Source: DATLCI01 sp046714215 | GTDB lineage: Bacteria; Acidobacteriota; Terriglobia; Terriglobales; Acidobacteriaceae | Assembly (NCBI GenBank): GCA_046714215.1 | Contig: JBKKBM010000091.1 | Span: forward strand, 1-25,465 | Direction: 5' to 3' | DNA length: 25,465 bases | In this document: positions 1 through 7,842 of the stretch, piece by piece | Numbering within the stretch: the first letter of the stretch is position 1 | Layout: each line of letters opens with the position of its first letter | The notes under the pieces: model-generated | Database searches by the model: none | Told to the model about the DNA's origin: nothing | Seen by the model: the letters and a program-made list of their open reading frames with translations, nothing else | Translations under genes and position numbers: made by a program

Positions 1-222
1 ATCCATTACTGTCCGGTGTGACTCATCAAAAGTTCTATGGCCACCCGGGTGGCGGCCGAACTAGCAACCGAAAAGGACGCGACCGTGGAAAAGGTCAAGG
101 GCGGTCTCGGTGAATTCCGGGTGGATGTCGACGGAGAAACCGTAGTCGACACCAACCGACTCTGGTATCCCTCACCGAAGAAAGTCGTGGCGAAGGTCCG
201 CGAAAAACTGGCGCTCGCTTAG
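1..222 (+). CDS. SelW/Rdx-family selenoprotein, 3' part (in-frame TGA as Sec)
   Basis: The frame is open from base 1 and reads IHYCPV-TGA-LIKSS before the first ATG at 37, so the gene starts upstream of the window. The TGA (19-21) occupies the second redox position of a CxxC/CxxU motif. The rest matches the SelW/Rdx thioredoxin-like fold: an Ala-rich helix with LA-EL spacing, then VEKVKGGLGEF, a VDGETVV strand, a YPS turn and the final helix KKVVAKVREKLA. Known family members carry CxxC or CxxU near the N-terminus and are thought to act as small redox proteins. Calling only the 61-aa ORF from ATG 37 would remove the active site. The stop TAG overlaps the stop of the convergent arginase gene by 4 nt. 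Selenocysteine is inferred; a sequencing error or a pseudogene remains possible. Confidence 0.78.
31..62 (+). promoter_or_regulatory. Candidate bacterial SECIS hairpin
   Basis: Ten bases after the TGA a stem can form: AGTTC (31-35) pairs perfectly with GAACT (58-62), a 3-nt bulge follows, and then GGCC (39-42) pairs with GGCC (54-57). The apical region 43-53 is G-rich on its 3' side and lies about 22-32 nt from the TGA. Bacterial SECIS elements are hairpins inside the coding region with the apical loop roughly 16-37 nt after the UGA, so the position fits. An alternative inner stem, GCCAC (40-44) with GTGGC (49-53), competes. The fold was done by eye and no energy was calculated. Confidence 0.55.
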
Positions 223-1199
223 AGGATCTTTTTTCCAAACGCTGACATCGCCAACTCGACCGCCAAGTCCGCGGTACGGTTGTGCTCGTCAATCACAGGA
301 TTGACTTCCACGATCTCAAAGCTGAGCATGCGGCCGTGGTCGGCGATGATCTCCATCGCCAGGTGGGCTTCGCGATAGGTAGCGCCACCGCGGACAGGCG
401 TGCCGACCCCAGGCGCATCTTCCGGATCTATCCAATCCATGTCGAGCGAGACGTGATACCCCGCGGTGCCGCGTCCCGCGACGCGCAGCGCCTCTTCGAT
501 GATGGTGCGCATGCCGCGCTCATCGATGTCGCGCATGGTGTAGACCTCAGTGATGCCAGCCTTACGGATGTTCTCTTTTTCGGTGGCATCGATATCGCGT
601 ACGCCGACCAGCACCACATTCTCGGGCGCCACTTTTGGGGAAAATCCAAAGATGTTGCCCAACTCCGCCGGGCCCAGTCCCATCAGCGCCGCCAGCGGCA
701 TGCCGTGCACGTTGCCGCTGGGCGAGGTCTCCGGCGTGTTGATGTCGCTATGGGCGTCAATCCAGATGAGGCCGATCTTCTGGCTTTGGCGGCGATAGAA
801 CTCTGCCACGCCCGCCACCGTACCCGCGGCTACGGAGTGGTCTCCGCCCAGTACCAGCGGGGTTACGCCGCTTTCCAAAGTCTTGAGGATGCTCTCCGCG
901 TGCTTGGTACAGGTAGCGGTGATCTCCTTCAGGTACTTTGCATTCGCGGAGCCGGCTTTTTTCGTCTCGGCGATGGCGACAGCGACGTTGCCCCCGTCTT
1001 CGACGATGTGTCCCAGCGATTCCAGGCGCGCTTCGAGGCCCGCGACTCGGACGGCGGACGGTCCCATGTCCACTCCGCGGCGGGATTGCCCCAGATCGAG
1101 CGGCACACCTATGATGCGGATCTTGCGCGGGGTGCCACTGGTGATCGGTTTGTCCGTCTGACGACGCTTATTCTCGGGATTCAGGCTGGGTTCAGTCAT
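219..1199 (-). CDS. rocF: Arginase
   Basis: Hydrolyses L-arginine to ornithine and urea in the cytoplasm using a binuclear manganese centre. The ureohydrolase metal motifs are all present: GGDHS (residues 118-122), DAHSD (148-152) and SLDMDWIDP (251-259). HGMP with His165 corresponds to the conserved active-site histidine loop. The tail EVNPVIDEHNRTADLA is typical of true arginases rather than agmatinases. At 326 aa it is slightly long because of a ~25-residue polar N-terminus before KIRIIGVPLDLG. It lies 19 nt downstream of asnS and is the last gene of a minus-strand run. Its stop codon overlaps that of the convergent SelW-like gene (shared TTAG). Assignment is firm; only the exact start is uncertain. 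Confidence 0.93.
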   Translation of the reverse strand: MTEPSLNPENKRRQTDKPITSGTPRKIRIIGVPLDLGQSRRGVDMGPSAVRVAGLEARLESLGHIVEDGGNVAVAIAETKKAGSANAKYLKEITATCTKHAESILKTLESGVTPLVLGGDHSVAAGTVAGVAEFYRRQSQKIGLIWIDAHSDINTPETSPSGNVHGMPLAALMGLGPAELGNIFGFSPKVAPENVVLVGVRDIDATEKENIRKAGITEVYTMRDIDERGMRTIIEEALRVAGRGTAGYHVSLDMDWIDPEDAPGVGTPVRGGATYREAHLAMEIIADHGRMLSFEIVEVNPVIDEHNRTADLAVELAMSAFGKKIL

Positions 1200-1218
1200 A
1201 TATTTTTCATTTCATGCG

Positions 1219-2559
1219 TCATGGGTAGATCTTGTTCAGCATGCGCGGGAACGGAATGGTCTCGCGCACGTGCTCGAGTCCGCAGATCCATGCGACGGCG
1301 CGCTCAATGCCCATGCCGAAGCCCCCGTGGGGCACGCCGCCAAATTTTCGCAGGTCGAGATACCACTTGAACGCGTCTTCCGGCAGGCCATGCTCGCGAA
1401 TGCGCTTCAGCAAATGATCGTACGAGCCCATGCGCTGGGAGCCGCCGATGATCTCGCCATAACCTTCGGGGGCGAGCACGTCCAGACACAGCGCCAGTTC
1501 CGGACGCTGCGGATCGGGCTCCATGTAAAACGCCTTGATGGCAGCGGGATAGCGGTGCACCATCACCGGTTTTTCGAATTGTCCGGAGATGTAAGTCTCG
1601 TCAGGCGAACCGAAATCGCCGCCCCACGCGAATTTATTTTCCAGCGCGCCCTGGGCGTGGCCTTCCTCCAGTATCTTCACCGCTTCGTCGTAGGAGATGC
1701 GCGGGAAGGGCGGAACAATTTTCTCCAGCTTGGTAATGTCGCGGCCAATGGTCTCCAGCTCCGGCTTGCGACGCTCGAGACAGCGCTGCACGATGAAGCT
1801 GATGAAGTTTTCAGCCAGTTCCATGATGTCGTTCAACTCGGCGTAGGCCACTTCGGGTTCCACCATCCAGAACTCCATCAGATGGCGCCTCGTCTTTGAT
1901 TTTTCCGCGCGGAAGGTCGGGCCAAAACTGTACACCTTGCCTAGCGCCATCGCCGTGGATTCGATGTAGAGCTGCCCCGACTGCGTGAGGAAGGCGGGCT
2001 CGCCAAAATAATCGAGTTCAAACAGCGTCGTTGTGCCTTCGCAGGCAGCGGGCGTAAGGATAGGGGGATCGGTCAACGTAAAGCCGCGATCATCGAAGAA
2101 ATCGCGGGCCGCTTTGATGATCTCTGCGCGCAACCGCAGGATGGCGACTTGCCGCGGCGAACGCACCCATAGATGCCGGTGCTCCATCAGGAATTCGACG
2201 CCATGGTCCTTCAGGCTGATGGGGTAGGGATCGTTCTCCGGCACCCGCTCGACTACTTGAACATCCTGCACGTCGAGTTCGAAGCCGCCCTTGGCGCGCT
2301 TGTCCACGCGCACCGCGCCGCGCACGATCACGCTGGATTCCTGCGTGAGGTGCTTCACACTCTCAAACATCTCCGGGGACACGGCGTTCTTGTGCAACAC
2401 GCCCTGAATGAAGCCGGAGCCGTCGCGGAAGATGGGAAATAGCAGCTTCCCACTCTCGCGCAGGTTGTAGAGCCAGCCTTTTATGGTGACGGTCTGGCCT
2501 TCGTGTTTCCCGATGTCGACGATGGTCGAGACGGGAGCGGTGGTCTGCGTTTCACTCAT
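1219..2559 (-). CDS. asnS: Asparaginyl-tRNA synthetase
   Basis: Class IIb aminoacyl-tRNA synthetase charging tRNA-Asn. It has an N-terminal OB-fold anticodon-binding domain (about residues 18-105, including VTIKGWLYNLRESGK) and a catalytic domain with motif 2 (PTFRAEKSKTRRHLMEFWM, about 214-232) and motif 3 near the C-terminus (GGFGMGIERAVAWICG). The end PFPRMLNKIYP is characteristic of AsnRS and differs from AspRS. At 446 aa it is normal for the family. ATG 2559 lies inside the last codons of the upstream small membrane gene (8-nt overlap, ATGAGTGA), so translational coupling is likely; no strong ribosome-binding site is visible. Confidence 0.96.
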   Translation of the reverse strand: MSETQTTAPVSTIVDIGKHEGQTVTIKGWLYNLRESGKLLFPIFRDGSGFIQGVLHKNAVSPEMFESVKHLTQESSVIVRGAVRVDKRAKGGFELDVQDVQVVERVPENDPYPISLKDHGVEFLMEHRHLWVRSPRQVAILRLRAEIIKAARDFFDDRGFTLTDPPILTPAACEGTTTLFELDYFGEPAFLTQSGQLYIESTAMALGKVYSFGPTFRAEKSKTRRHLMEFWMVEPEVAYAELNDIMELAENFISFIVQRCLERRKPELETIGRDITKLEKIVPPFPRISYDEAVKILEEGHAQGALENKFAWGGDFGSPDETYISGQFEKPVMVHRYPAAIKAFYMEPDPQRPELALCLDVLAPEGYGEIIGGSQRMGSYDHLLKRIREHGLPEDAFKWYLDLRKFGGVPHGGFGMGIERAVAWICGLEHVRETIPFPRMLNKIYP

Positions 2560-2749
2560 AATTGATTAATCTCAAATCTGCTAACCGTCGATGGGTTCTC
2601 TCACATCGGTAAAGCTTCCGCCACATCTCCCCTATAGGGAGTTCCGTAAAGACACCCACCAACAGGCCGAACAACGTGATTGCGATCGGGATGACGATGA
2701 GCAGCAGCGCCACCACAATCCGAATCGCGACATTCAGGGCGGGGTTCAC
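2552..2749 (-). CDS. Small single-helix membrane protein, unknown
   Basis: A 65-aa protein with a hydrophobic segment at about residues 7-35 (IRIVVALLLIVIPIAITLFG and following) and a basic C-terminal tail. Start is GTG at 2749 in a GTGA overlap with the stop of the upstream isomerase-like gene; GGAG lies 7 nt before it. The 3' end overlaps the start of asnS by 8 nt. Fitting exactly between two genes with overlaps on both sides argues that it is real and translated by coupling. No family is recognised and no function is proposed. It could also be a chance frame preserved by the neighbours. Confidence 0.55.
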   Translation of the reverse strand: MNPALNVAIRIVVALLLIVIPIAITLFGLLVGVFTELPIGEMWRKLYRCERTHRRLADLRLINYE

Positions 2750-3582
2750 GCCCGTGCTCCGACCGAAGCCCCTTCCAGCGCGTTAAACGCTTTCACCATC
2801 TCCGGCACCAAGTCTCTGCCTTCCACGCCCTTGATCTCCAGCAGCAGGGGCGGCGCATGGGGCGCGGTATGCAAAAGCTCCATGCCTTCCTTCCAATCGA
2901 TGTTGCCTTCGCCGGGCCAGAGGTGGGCGTCGCGGTCGCGCTTGTTGTCATGGAGGTGCGTGGAGCGGATGTAATCTTTTAAAATCCCGAAATCGCGAGC
3001 CACAGTATTCATGATGTGCGCGTGGCCGATGTCGAAGCATACGCCGACATCATCGAAGTGCGCGGTGCGGATCAGCTCCACCAGCTTCTCCGGCCCAGAC
3101 ATCTCATTCGGGATGTTCTCTACCAACACAGTCACGCCCAGCGGCCTGGCAAAGGCGCGCACGTGTTCGATAGCGGTCATCGCCGATTCAAACTTGCGCT
3201 CATGAAAACTTTCTCCCGGATTTCCCAGATGCTGAATAAGGAAACGGAAGGGCAACACCTCAGCTACTTCGAGCGCGCGTTTCACTTCGTCCATGGCGTC
3301 GATGCGTAACTTCTTATCGCGCTCCGTCAGATTCACGGGCGGGGTGCCGTCGCGTCCCCAGTCGGCGTCACTGAACAAAGGCGAATGGAGCGAATGCAGG
3401 GCCACCGGGTTCGCCTTGAACCATTGCGTGATCTCCTTTACGTGGGCGCGGTCCGTGTAATCAAAGTGCCCGCGCGCGCAGAAGATCTCTATGGCCTGGG
3501 CGCCGCCGCGCACCAGCGCGTCCAGCAGCGCGGGATGCAGCCGCTCTTTCACCGCGACGAACGTTGACATGGCGCGCAGCAT
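2746..3582 (-). CDS. Sugar phosphate isomerase/epimerase-like TIM-barrel protein
   Basis: A 278-aa protein of the xylose isomerase-like TIM-barrel/AP endonuclease family 2 fold. Visible landmarks are FLIQHLGNPGESF, a TVLVENIPNEMSG strand (conserved Glu-Asn), VGVCFDIGHAHIMN (Asp and His metal ligands), RSTHLHDNKRDRDAHLWPGEGNIDW (HLHDN and the G-G-DW signature) and the final LLLEIKG. These are the usual divalent-metal ligands of the family. The frame stays open further upstream, but ATG 3582 fits the family N-terminus and overlaps the ggt stop by one base (TGATG), implying reinitiation. Substrate cannot be told from sequence; in this family it ranges from sugars and inositols to hydroxypyruvate. 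Confidence 0.8.
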   Translation of the reverse strand: MLRAMSTFVAVKERLHPALLDALVRGGAQAIEIFCARGHFDYTDRAHVKEITQWFKANPVALHSLHSPLFSDADWGRDGTPPVNLTERDKKLRIDAMDEVKRALEVAEVLPFRFLIQHLGNPGESFHERKFESAMTAIEHVRAFARPLGVTVLVENIPNEMSGPEKLVELIRTAHFDDVGVCFDIGHAHIMNTVARDFGILKDYIRSTHLHDNKRDRDAHLWPGEGNIDWKEGMELLHTAPHAPPLLLEIKGVEGRDLVPEMVKAFNALEGASVGARA

Positions 3583-5318
3583 CAGTATCCCACCGCCTTG
3601 CCGTTGTTGCGGGCATCGCTGCCGCCCAGCCGCTCGCCCGTCTTCGGGTCGATGGCAATGCACTCGCCATCACTCCAGTAGGTGGTGAAGTCGAGCTTGT
3701 GGCCGCGATCGGAAAGCAGCTTGAGGGTGTCCGGCGAGAAGCCCACCTTCTCCATGCGGATGCTGTCCGGCAACCATTGATGATGGAAGCGCGGGGCGTT
3801 CACCGCCTCTTGAATGGTGAGCCCATAGTCCACCACCCCCATCAGGATGTTCGCCACCGTGGTGATGATGCGTGGCCCGCCCGGCGAACCCAGTACCAGG
3901 AACAAACGGCCGTCCTTGAGCACGATGGTCGGCGTCATGGCGGAGAGCGGACGCTTATTCGCTCCCACCGCATTCGCCGGACCCTGGATCAGCCCGTACG
4001 CATTGGGTACACCCTGTTTCGCGGCGAAGTCGTCCATCTCGTTGTTCATAAGGAAGCCGAGCGATTCGAGCGTCACCTTGGAACCAAAGCTGTCATTCAA
4101 AGTGGTGGTCGCACTCACCGCATTGCCCGCCGCGTCTACCACCGAGTAATGCGTAGTGTCTTCCGGCTCCACGATAGGCCGGGTGCGATCGCGCCGGGCC
4201 ACTTGGTCTAGTTCATTGAAAATCCCGCCCGGTCGTTGCAACTTGCGACTGTCGCTCGCGTGTGCGGGATCGATGCTCTCACGCCAGGCGTTGCCATAGC
4301 GTTTGTCGATCAACTGCGCCACCGGGATCTTGCTGAAGTCGGGATCGCCCAGAAACTCCGCGCGATCGAACATCGCCCGCCGGAAGGCTTCTACCGTCAG
4401 ATGAATGGCGGCGGCGGAGCGGTTTCCGATCTTCGCCAGGTCGTAACCTTCCAGGATGTTGAGCATCTGCACCAGCGCGATGCCGCCCGACGATGGCGGC
4501 GGTGCGCTGATGACTTCCAATCCGCGATAGGTCCCGCGGACGGGCTCACGCTCTTTGACTTCATAATTAGCGAGGTCCGCTTCGGTAATCTTGCTGCCAC
4601 CCTTACGCAACGCGTTTACTATCTCCCGCGCAAGGTCACCTTTATAAAAACTTGCCGGATCCGCGGCGATGCGCTCCAGCGTCTTCGCCAATTCCGGCTG
4701 ACGGAAGGTGTCACCCCCGCGGTAGAAATCCCCGTTGCGCTGAAAGAGCTTGGCGGAACCGGGAAACAACGAAAGTTTCTTGTCCTTGAAGTCCTGCGTG
4801 TCTTCGTATGACAAGACGAACCCGATCTTCGCCAGCAGGATGGCCGGCTCCATCACCTTCTGCAACTTCAGCTTGCCCCACTTCTTCTGCGCGGTGACTA
4901 ATCCGGCTACGGATCCAGGCACCGCGATGGCCTGGTATCCGACCATACTCATATCTTTGATCACGTTACCTTGGGCGTCGAGATACATGTTCGCAGTGGC
5001 CGCTGCCGGCGCTTTTTCCCGGAAGTCGAGAAAGTGCACGGCGCCCGTGGAGGTACGCAGTAGGAAGAAGCCGCCGCCACCCAGGTTTCCCGCCTGCGGA
5101 TGGACCACCGCCAGCGCGAAGCCGGTAGCTACGGCGGCGTCAATGGCATTGCCGCCGGCTTTGAGCATCTGCAGGCCCGCGCTCGACGCTAGCTCATGGA
5201 CGCTGACCACCATGGCGCGCTCCGCGTGGGCGGGCTTAAAGGGCGCGCGATTCTGCGCCGCGGCGCCTAGGGGCGCGGCTATAGCTAATAGAATCAATAG
5301 TTTGCCGATTATTTTCAT
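3582..5318 (-). CDS. ggt: Gamma-glutamyltranspeptidase, exported
   Basis: Cleaves gamma-glutamyl bonds of glutathione and related peptides, transferring the glutamyl group to water or amino acids outside the cytoplasm. The 578-aa precursor starts with a signal peptide (KLLILLAIAAPLGAAAQ, residues 6-22). The autoprocessing site is the TTHYSVVD motif, whose first Thr (388) would be the nucleophile of the small subunit. Arg100 in LDFREKAP corresponds to the substrate carboxylate-binding Arg of the E. coli enzyme, and GSPGGPRI provides the oxyanion region. It is first in a minus-strand run and its stop overlaps the next start by one base. Its promoter should lie in the 5319-5632 intergenic region. 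Confidence 0.95.
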   Translation of the reverse strand: MKIIGKLLILLAIAAPLGAAAQNRAPFKPAHAERAMVVSVHELASSAGLQMLKAGGNAIDAAVATGFALAVVHPQAGNLGGGGFFLLRTSTGAVHFLDFREKAPAAATANMYLDAQGNVIKDMSMVGYQAIAVPGSVAGLVTAQKKWGKLKLQKVMEPAILLAKIGFVLSYEDTQDFKDKKLSLFPGSAKLFQRNGDFYRGGDTFRQPELAKTLERIAADPASFYKGDLAREIVNALRKGGSKITEADLANYEVKEREPVRGTYRGLEVISAPPPSSGGIALVQMLNILEGYDLAKIGNRSAAAIHLTVEAFRRAMFDRAEFLGDPDFSKIPVAQLIDKRYGNAWRESIDPAHASDSRKLQRPGGIFNELDQVARRDRTRPIVEPEDTTHYSVVDAAGNAVSATTTLNDSFGSKVTLESLGFLMNNEMDDFAAKQGVPNAYGLIQGPANAVGANKRPLSAMTPTIVLKDGRLFLVLGSPGGPRIITTVANILMGVVDYGLTIQEAVNAPRFHHQWLPDSIRMEKVGFSPDTLKLLSDRGHKLDFTTYWSDGECIAIDPKTGERLGGSDARNNGKAVGY

Positions 5319-5632
5319 GCGATTTGCTGGCCTTTTTGAATCCCGGTGAACGACATGGCGGAGTCGTTTGTCCAGACTGGGGTCCAGACCGGGTCAGAAC
5401 CTTGAAGCAGCCGTCTATGAGGCTAGCTTAGGCCGTAGGGGACAGTCAACTTAACCAAAAAGGCGGGGTTCCTAGGTTAACCGTACTAATAACGACTCTT
5501 TTTGTCCCTAAAGCGCGGGGACTGCCGAAAGACACCCGCCAAAATGAGAGAATGAAGGGGACGACTGCCGTCCCCGTTCGTCTAAACATTGTTCGTATAG
5601 AACCAGGTAGCTGGATCGGCTGAGTCGTTGTA
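5319..5632. other. Divergent intergenic region with hairpins and short repeats
   Basis: This 314-bp gene-free stretch separates ggt (minus) from the TonB-domain gene (plus). It contains two direct copies of GTCCAGAC (5370-5377 and 5382-5389), three copies of GGGGAC (5438, 5517 and 5557), and two hairpins: GTCCC 5504-5508 with GGGAC 5518-5522, and GGGGAC 5557-5562 with GTCCCC 5570-5575. A TATAGA at 5596-5601 could be a -10 element for the plus-strand gene, but no convincing -35 lies upstream. No ORF, tRNA or riboswitch was recognised here. Confidence 0.5.
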
Positions 5633-6712
5633 ATGGCAACCTTAAGAATGGCAACCATCGAGACCCCACCCAAGGCGGAGCGCGAGATTCTCCTACCCCG
5701 TAAGGGGAAGTTGGCCGACCGGCCGACCGGGATGGAGGAAGAAGACTTCCACCTGCTGCTCTCCGAGCTACGGGACGACAATTCCCGCTCGCGGATGCGC
5801 GAGGCCGTCTGGATCTCGATCGTCGTGCACATGGTGGCGCTGTTCGCCATCCGCGAGGCGCCGAAGTGGCTGCCTTCCCGCCCCGTCGAGCTGGTCTCTC
5901 CCGCCGATCAGGTACGCAAAACCAAAGACTTCACTTTCCTGGAAGCTCCGCCCGACCGGCAGGTGGTGCCGCAGCGTCCCGACACGGACAAGATCTCAGA
6001 CAAGGACCGCATCGCTGCGGCGCGGACGCCGCAGCTGCGCAAGAAAGATTTGCAGGAGCTAATGGACGCGCGCCGTGCGGGTGCGCCCGGGATAACGCCT
6101 GCGCCGCAACAGGCGCCGCAGCCCCAAGTTGCGCAGAGCGGTGCTTCCGCTCCACAGCCGGAGAACGCCCAGCGGCAGGCATCTTCGCCGAACTCAAGCG
6201 CGCTGCGATCTCCGCCGGCGCAGCAGAATCCATTTCAGTTAGGAAGCAGCGCCGGTAGCGCCATCGATCAGGCTGCGCGCGCCAGTTCGCAATCGCGCGG
6301 GGGCGGCATCGGTGGAGACTACGGCTCGGTGCCCGGCTCTCCCAACACCCAGGTACGCAGTGACATCGATATCCTTAGTGACACCATGGGCGTTGACTTT
6401 GGCCCTTACCTGCAACGAGTGCTACAGAGCGTGCGCGCTAACTGGTACAACCTCATCCCCGAAGTGGCCCGGCCTCCGTTACTCAAGCGCGGCACCGTCG
6501 CCATCGAGTTCGTCATCACCAAGGACGGCACGGTAGCGGGCATGCGTCTGGGTGGCCCCTCCGGCGATGTCTCTCTCGACCGCGCCGCCTGGGGCGGCAT
6601 CACCGCGTCGAATCCCTTCCCGCCGCTGCCCGGCGAGTTCCGCGGCGAATATCTCGCGCTGCGCTTCCACTTCCTCTACAACCCGGATCGCAATCGCATG
6701 GGAGCGCAATAA
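5633..6712 (+). CDS. TonB C-terminal domain protein (energy-transducer-like)
   Basis: A 359-aa protein with TonB-like architecture: an acidic cytoplasmic N-terminus, one membrane segment (about residues 58-74, VWISIVVHMVALFAI), a long Pro/Gln/Ala-rich periplasmic linker (about 95-235), and a C-terminal domain (about 255-350) with LQRVLQSVRANWYNLIP, VAIEFVITKDGTV and ASNPFPPLPGEF. This C-terminal pattern is that of TonB/TolA-type domains, which contact outer-membrane partners. There are no exbB/exbD genes next to it, so the partner is unknown. Start could be ATG 5633 or ATG 5648; neither has a strong ribosome-binding site. It could equally be a TolA-like envelope protein. Confidence 0.75.
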   Translation: MATLRMATIETPPKAEREILLPRKGKLADRPTGMEEEDFHLLLSELRDDNSRSRMREAVWISIVVHMVALFAIREAPKWLPSRPVELVSPADQVRKTKDFTFLEAPPDRQVVPQRPDTDKISDKDRIAAARTPQLRKKDLQELMDARRAGAPGITPAPQQAPQPQVAQSGASAPQPENAQRQASSPNSSALRSPPAQQNPFQLGSSAGSAIDQAARASSQSRGGGIGGDYGSVPGSPNTQVRSDIDILSDTMGVDFGPYLQRVLQSVRANWYNLIPEVARPPLLKRGTVAIEFVITKDGTVAGMRLGGPSGDVSLDRAAWGGITASNPFPPLPGEFRGEYLALRFHFLYNPDRNRMGAQ

Positions 6713-6718
6713 GCTGCG

Positions 6719-6835
6719 ATGGCCTCCGCGCGCGGACTTCGCCGCCAAGCCGTAGGCTTGCTCCTGCTTGCTGCCGCCGCTCTCCTCTATCTGTTGCTGC
6801 GCTATGGATTCTCCGCGCCCTGGTCTTGGCGATGA
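6719..6835 (+). CDS. Possible 38-aa single-helix membrane peptide
   Basis: ATG 6719 opens a 38-codon frame between the TonB-domain gene and miaA, ending with TGA at 6833-6835. The product has a basic start (MASARGLRRQ), a strongly hydrophobic stretch (VGLLLLAAAALLYLLL, residues 12-27), and a Trp-containing tail ending PWSWR. GGGAG lies 14 nt before the ATG, longer than ideal spacing. The TM-like pattern with flanking Arg residues is suggestive, but short Leu/Ala-rich frames arise easily in GC-rich DNA, so this is only a candidate. Confidence 0.35.
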   Translation: MASARGLRRQAVGLLLLAAAALLYLLLRYGFSAPWSWR

Positions 6836-6865
6836 GACGTACACGATAGGCGATAATCTCCACCT

Positions 6866-7804
6866 GTGACTTCCCTGCCCTCACTACTCGTCATCGTTGG
6901 CCCCACCGCCAGCGGCAAGACGGCGCTCGCGCTCGCCGCGGCCCAGCGCTATGGCGGGGAGATCGTGAGCTGCGACTCCGTCGCCGTCTATTGCGACTTC
7001 GAGATCGGCACGGCGAAACCGACGAGCGCGGAGCGGATGCTCGTGCCCCATCACATGATCGATGTGACCTCACCCACGGAAAGCTTTACCGCGGGCGAAT
7101 ATGCGCGCCAGGCACGGCTTGCGCTGCAGGAGATTGCGGCGCGGGGTAAACATTCCATCGTCGTCGGCGGCACCGGCCTCTATCTGCGCGCGCTCATTGA
7201 CGGCCTCTTCCCGGGCCCGCAACGCTCAGAAGAACTGCGCGCGCGCCTGCACGCAGGAGAGAACATCCGAGGTAAGAGCTATCTGCATCGCCTGCTGCAC
7301 CGCATGGACGCGGCGGCAGCCGCCAAGATCCACGCGCATGACACGCCCAAGATCATCCGCGCGATTGAAGTCTGCCTCGCCGGACGCGACAAGATGAGCG
7401 AGTTGTGGAAGCAGGGTCGCGATCCGCTGACCGGGTTCCGCGTGGTCCGTGTGGGACTTGATCCTGACCGCGCCCGGCTCTATGACCGCATCAACCAACG
7501 TTGCGAGCAGATGTTCCGCGCCGGCCTGGTGGCCGAGACCTGCGCGCTGCTGGAGCGGTTTCCCGCCATCCTCTCCGTCCCCAATTCGCCGCTGAATGCC
7601 CTGGGATACCGCCAGGCGGTCGCCGTGATCCGTGGGGAACTCAGCGAGGCTGACGCGCTCGCGGCCGCCCAGCAGGCGCACCGTAACTACGCCAAGCGGC
7701 AACTTACCTGGTTCCGTAAGGAGCGCGACGTCCGCTGGGTGGCCGACTTCGGCGAAAGCGTGGCCGCGCTCGACGCTGTGGCTTCAGCCCTGGGGAAAAT
7801 TTAA
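6866..7804 (+). CDS. miaA: tRNA dimethylallyltransferase
   Basis: Adds an isopentenyl group from dimethylallyl diphosphate to A37 of tRNAs reading UNN codons. The P-loop GPTASGKT sits at residues 12-19, followed by EIVSCDSVAVY (the substrate-binding Asp-Ser), GTAKPT, VPHHMIDV and VVGGTGLYLRAL, all canonical for MiaA. The C-terminal half includes NALGYRQAV and RNYAKRQLTWFRK, the tRNA-contacting segment. Length 312 aa is normal. The start is GTG 6866; no ribosome-binding site is obvious, and a GATAAT at 6852-6857 raises the possibility of a near-leaderless transcript, which is only inference. Confidence 0.95.
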   Translation: MTSLPSLLVIVGPTASGKTALALAAAQRYGGEIVSCDSVAVYCDFEIGTAKPTSAERMLVPHHMIDVTSPTESFTAGEYARQARLALQEIAARGKHSIVVGGTGLYLRALIDGLFPGPQRSEELRARLHAGENIRGKSYLHRLLHRMDAAAAAKIHAHDTPKIIRAIEVCLAGRDKMSELWKQGRDPLTGFRVVRVGLDPDRARLYDRINQRCEQMFRAGLVAETCALLERFPAILSVPNSPLNALGYRQAVAVIRGELSEADALAAAQQAHRNYAKRQLTWFRKERDVRWVADFGESVAALDAVASALGKI

Positions 7805-7842
7805 TCGCTGCTCATTCCCCGCTCTTCTGTTAGATTTTTTCC

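Noticed and set aside
37..222. 61-aa ORF as a complete small gene
   Set aside because: The frame continues upstream through the TGA with family-typical residues, so ATG 37 is most likely an internal Met.
282..1370. Plus-strand open frame of 362 codons opposite arginase
   Set aside because: Antisense to a clear arginase with all metal motifs; composition is that of a shadow frame.
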